DNA of 23,518 bases, from positions 1 through 23,518 of the forward strand of contig DKSD01000064.1 of assembly GCA_002473165.1 (NCBI GenBank). The letters run 5' to 3'. This DNA comes from Succinatimonas sp. UBA7265 (GTDB taxonomy: Bacteria > Pseudomonadota > Gammaproteobacteria > Enterobacterales > Succinivibrionaceae). Below are positions 23,451-23,518 of the stretch, in pieces. The notes beneath the pieces are model-generated. The model was not told where the DNA came from. It worked only from the letters and a program-made list of their open reading frames with translations, and searched no databases. A program made the translations under genes and the position numbers. Position 1 is the first letter of the stretch. Every line of letters begins with the position of its first letter.

Positions 23451-23501
23451 ATGACAAAAATTTAAAAAAAACGTTGACGCAGTTTTAAAAAAAAGTATAA
23501 T
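23451..23501 (+). promoter_or_regulatory. rRNA-operon P1-like promoter
   Basis: TTGACG (23474-23479), a 16-bp spacer and perfect TATAAT (23496-23501) form a very strong core promoter. An A/T-rich stretch with A-tracts (about 23451-23471) resembles an UP element. Transcription would start near 23509, so the leader runs off the window. The 16-bp spacer, UP-like element and position after murI match E. coli rrnB P1. The discriminator (GCATTTCC) is only partly GC-rich. A tRNA operon promoter is the alternative. Confidence 0.75.
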
Positions 23502-23518
23502 GCATTTCCGTTGCCGCT

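Noticed and set aside
1..23518. Mobile elements, CRISPR arrays, phage or defence genes
   Set aside because: No transposase, integrase or recombinase proteins, no terminal inverted repeats with target duplications, no spaced repeat arrays, and no stretch of clearly foreign base composition. All recognised genes are core functions.

Overview
The window is an ordinary chromosomal stretch of a moderately GC-rich gammaproteobacterium. Nearly every gene resembles an Escherichia coli protein closely enough to name, and several blocks keep enteric-type order: rpmE divergent from priA, then a SPOR/FtsN-like gene, hslV, hslU and zapB, and trmA divergent from murI with an rRNA-type promoter after murI. 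A Succinivibrionaceae/Aeromonadales-like anaerobe is my guess, from overall flavour and a single-domain malic enzyme; that assignment is weak. I see no transposase, integrase, phage gene, CRISPR array or toxin-antitoxin pair, and no complete RNA gene.

Layout. 1-870: an IclR-family regulator (minus). 871-4311: lipopolysaccharide inner-core genes, with waaF-waaA (minus) divergent from hldD (plus). 4308-8121: the rhomboid protease gene glpG follows hldD with a 4-nt overlap, then a bidirectional terminator, then plsB and an exported FliL-like protein (minus). 8122-8478: a gene-free stretch with repeats and palindromes. 8479-12233: metal efflux gene fieF, cysE (4-nt overlap) and a fused fructose-family PTS EIIABC (plus). 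12294-17010: a tightly packed minus-strand run, argS, an FtsN-like SPOR gene, hslV, hslU and zapB. 17099-19336: priA (minus). 19492-21233: rpmE and a malic enzyme gene (plus). 21293-22441: trmA (minus). 22600-23415: murI (plus). The window ends in a promoter with rrn P1 features, so a 16S rRNA gene probably lies just outside.

How it fits together. Much of the window serves the envelope: heptose supply and transfer, Kdo transfer, phospholipid synthesis, glutamate racemase for peptidoglycan, and the division proteins FtsN-like and ZapB. The rest is translation (argS, rpmE, trmA, rrn), replication restart (priA), protein quality control (hslVU), cysteine synthesis, metal efflux and central carbon metabolism.

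I found no convincing new biological system. The best leads are small: a nested stem-loop in the rpmE leader, an inverted repeat over the trmA start site, the FtsN-like/HslVU/ZapB gene run, an orphan signal-peptide FliL-like protein beside plsB, and short repeats upstream of plsB and the malic enzyme gene.
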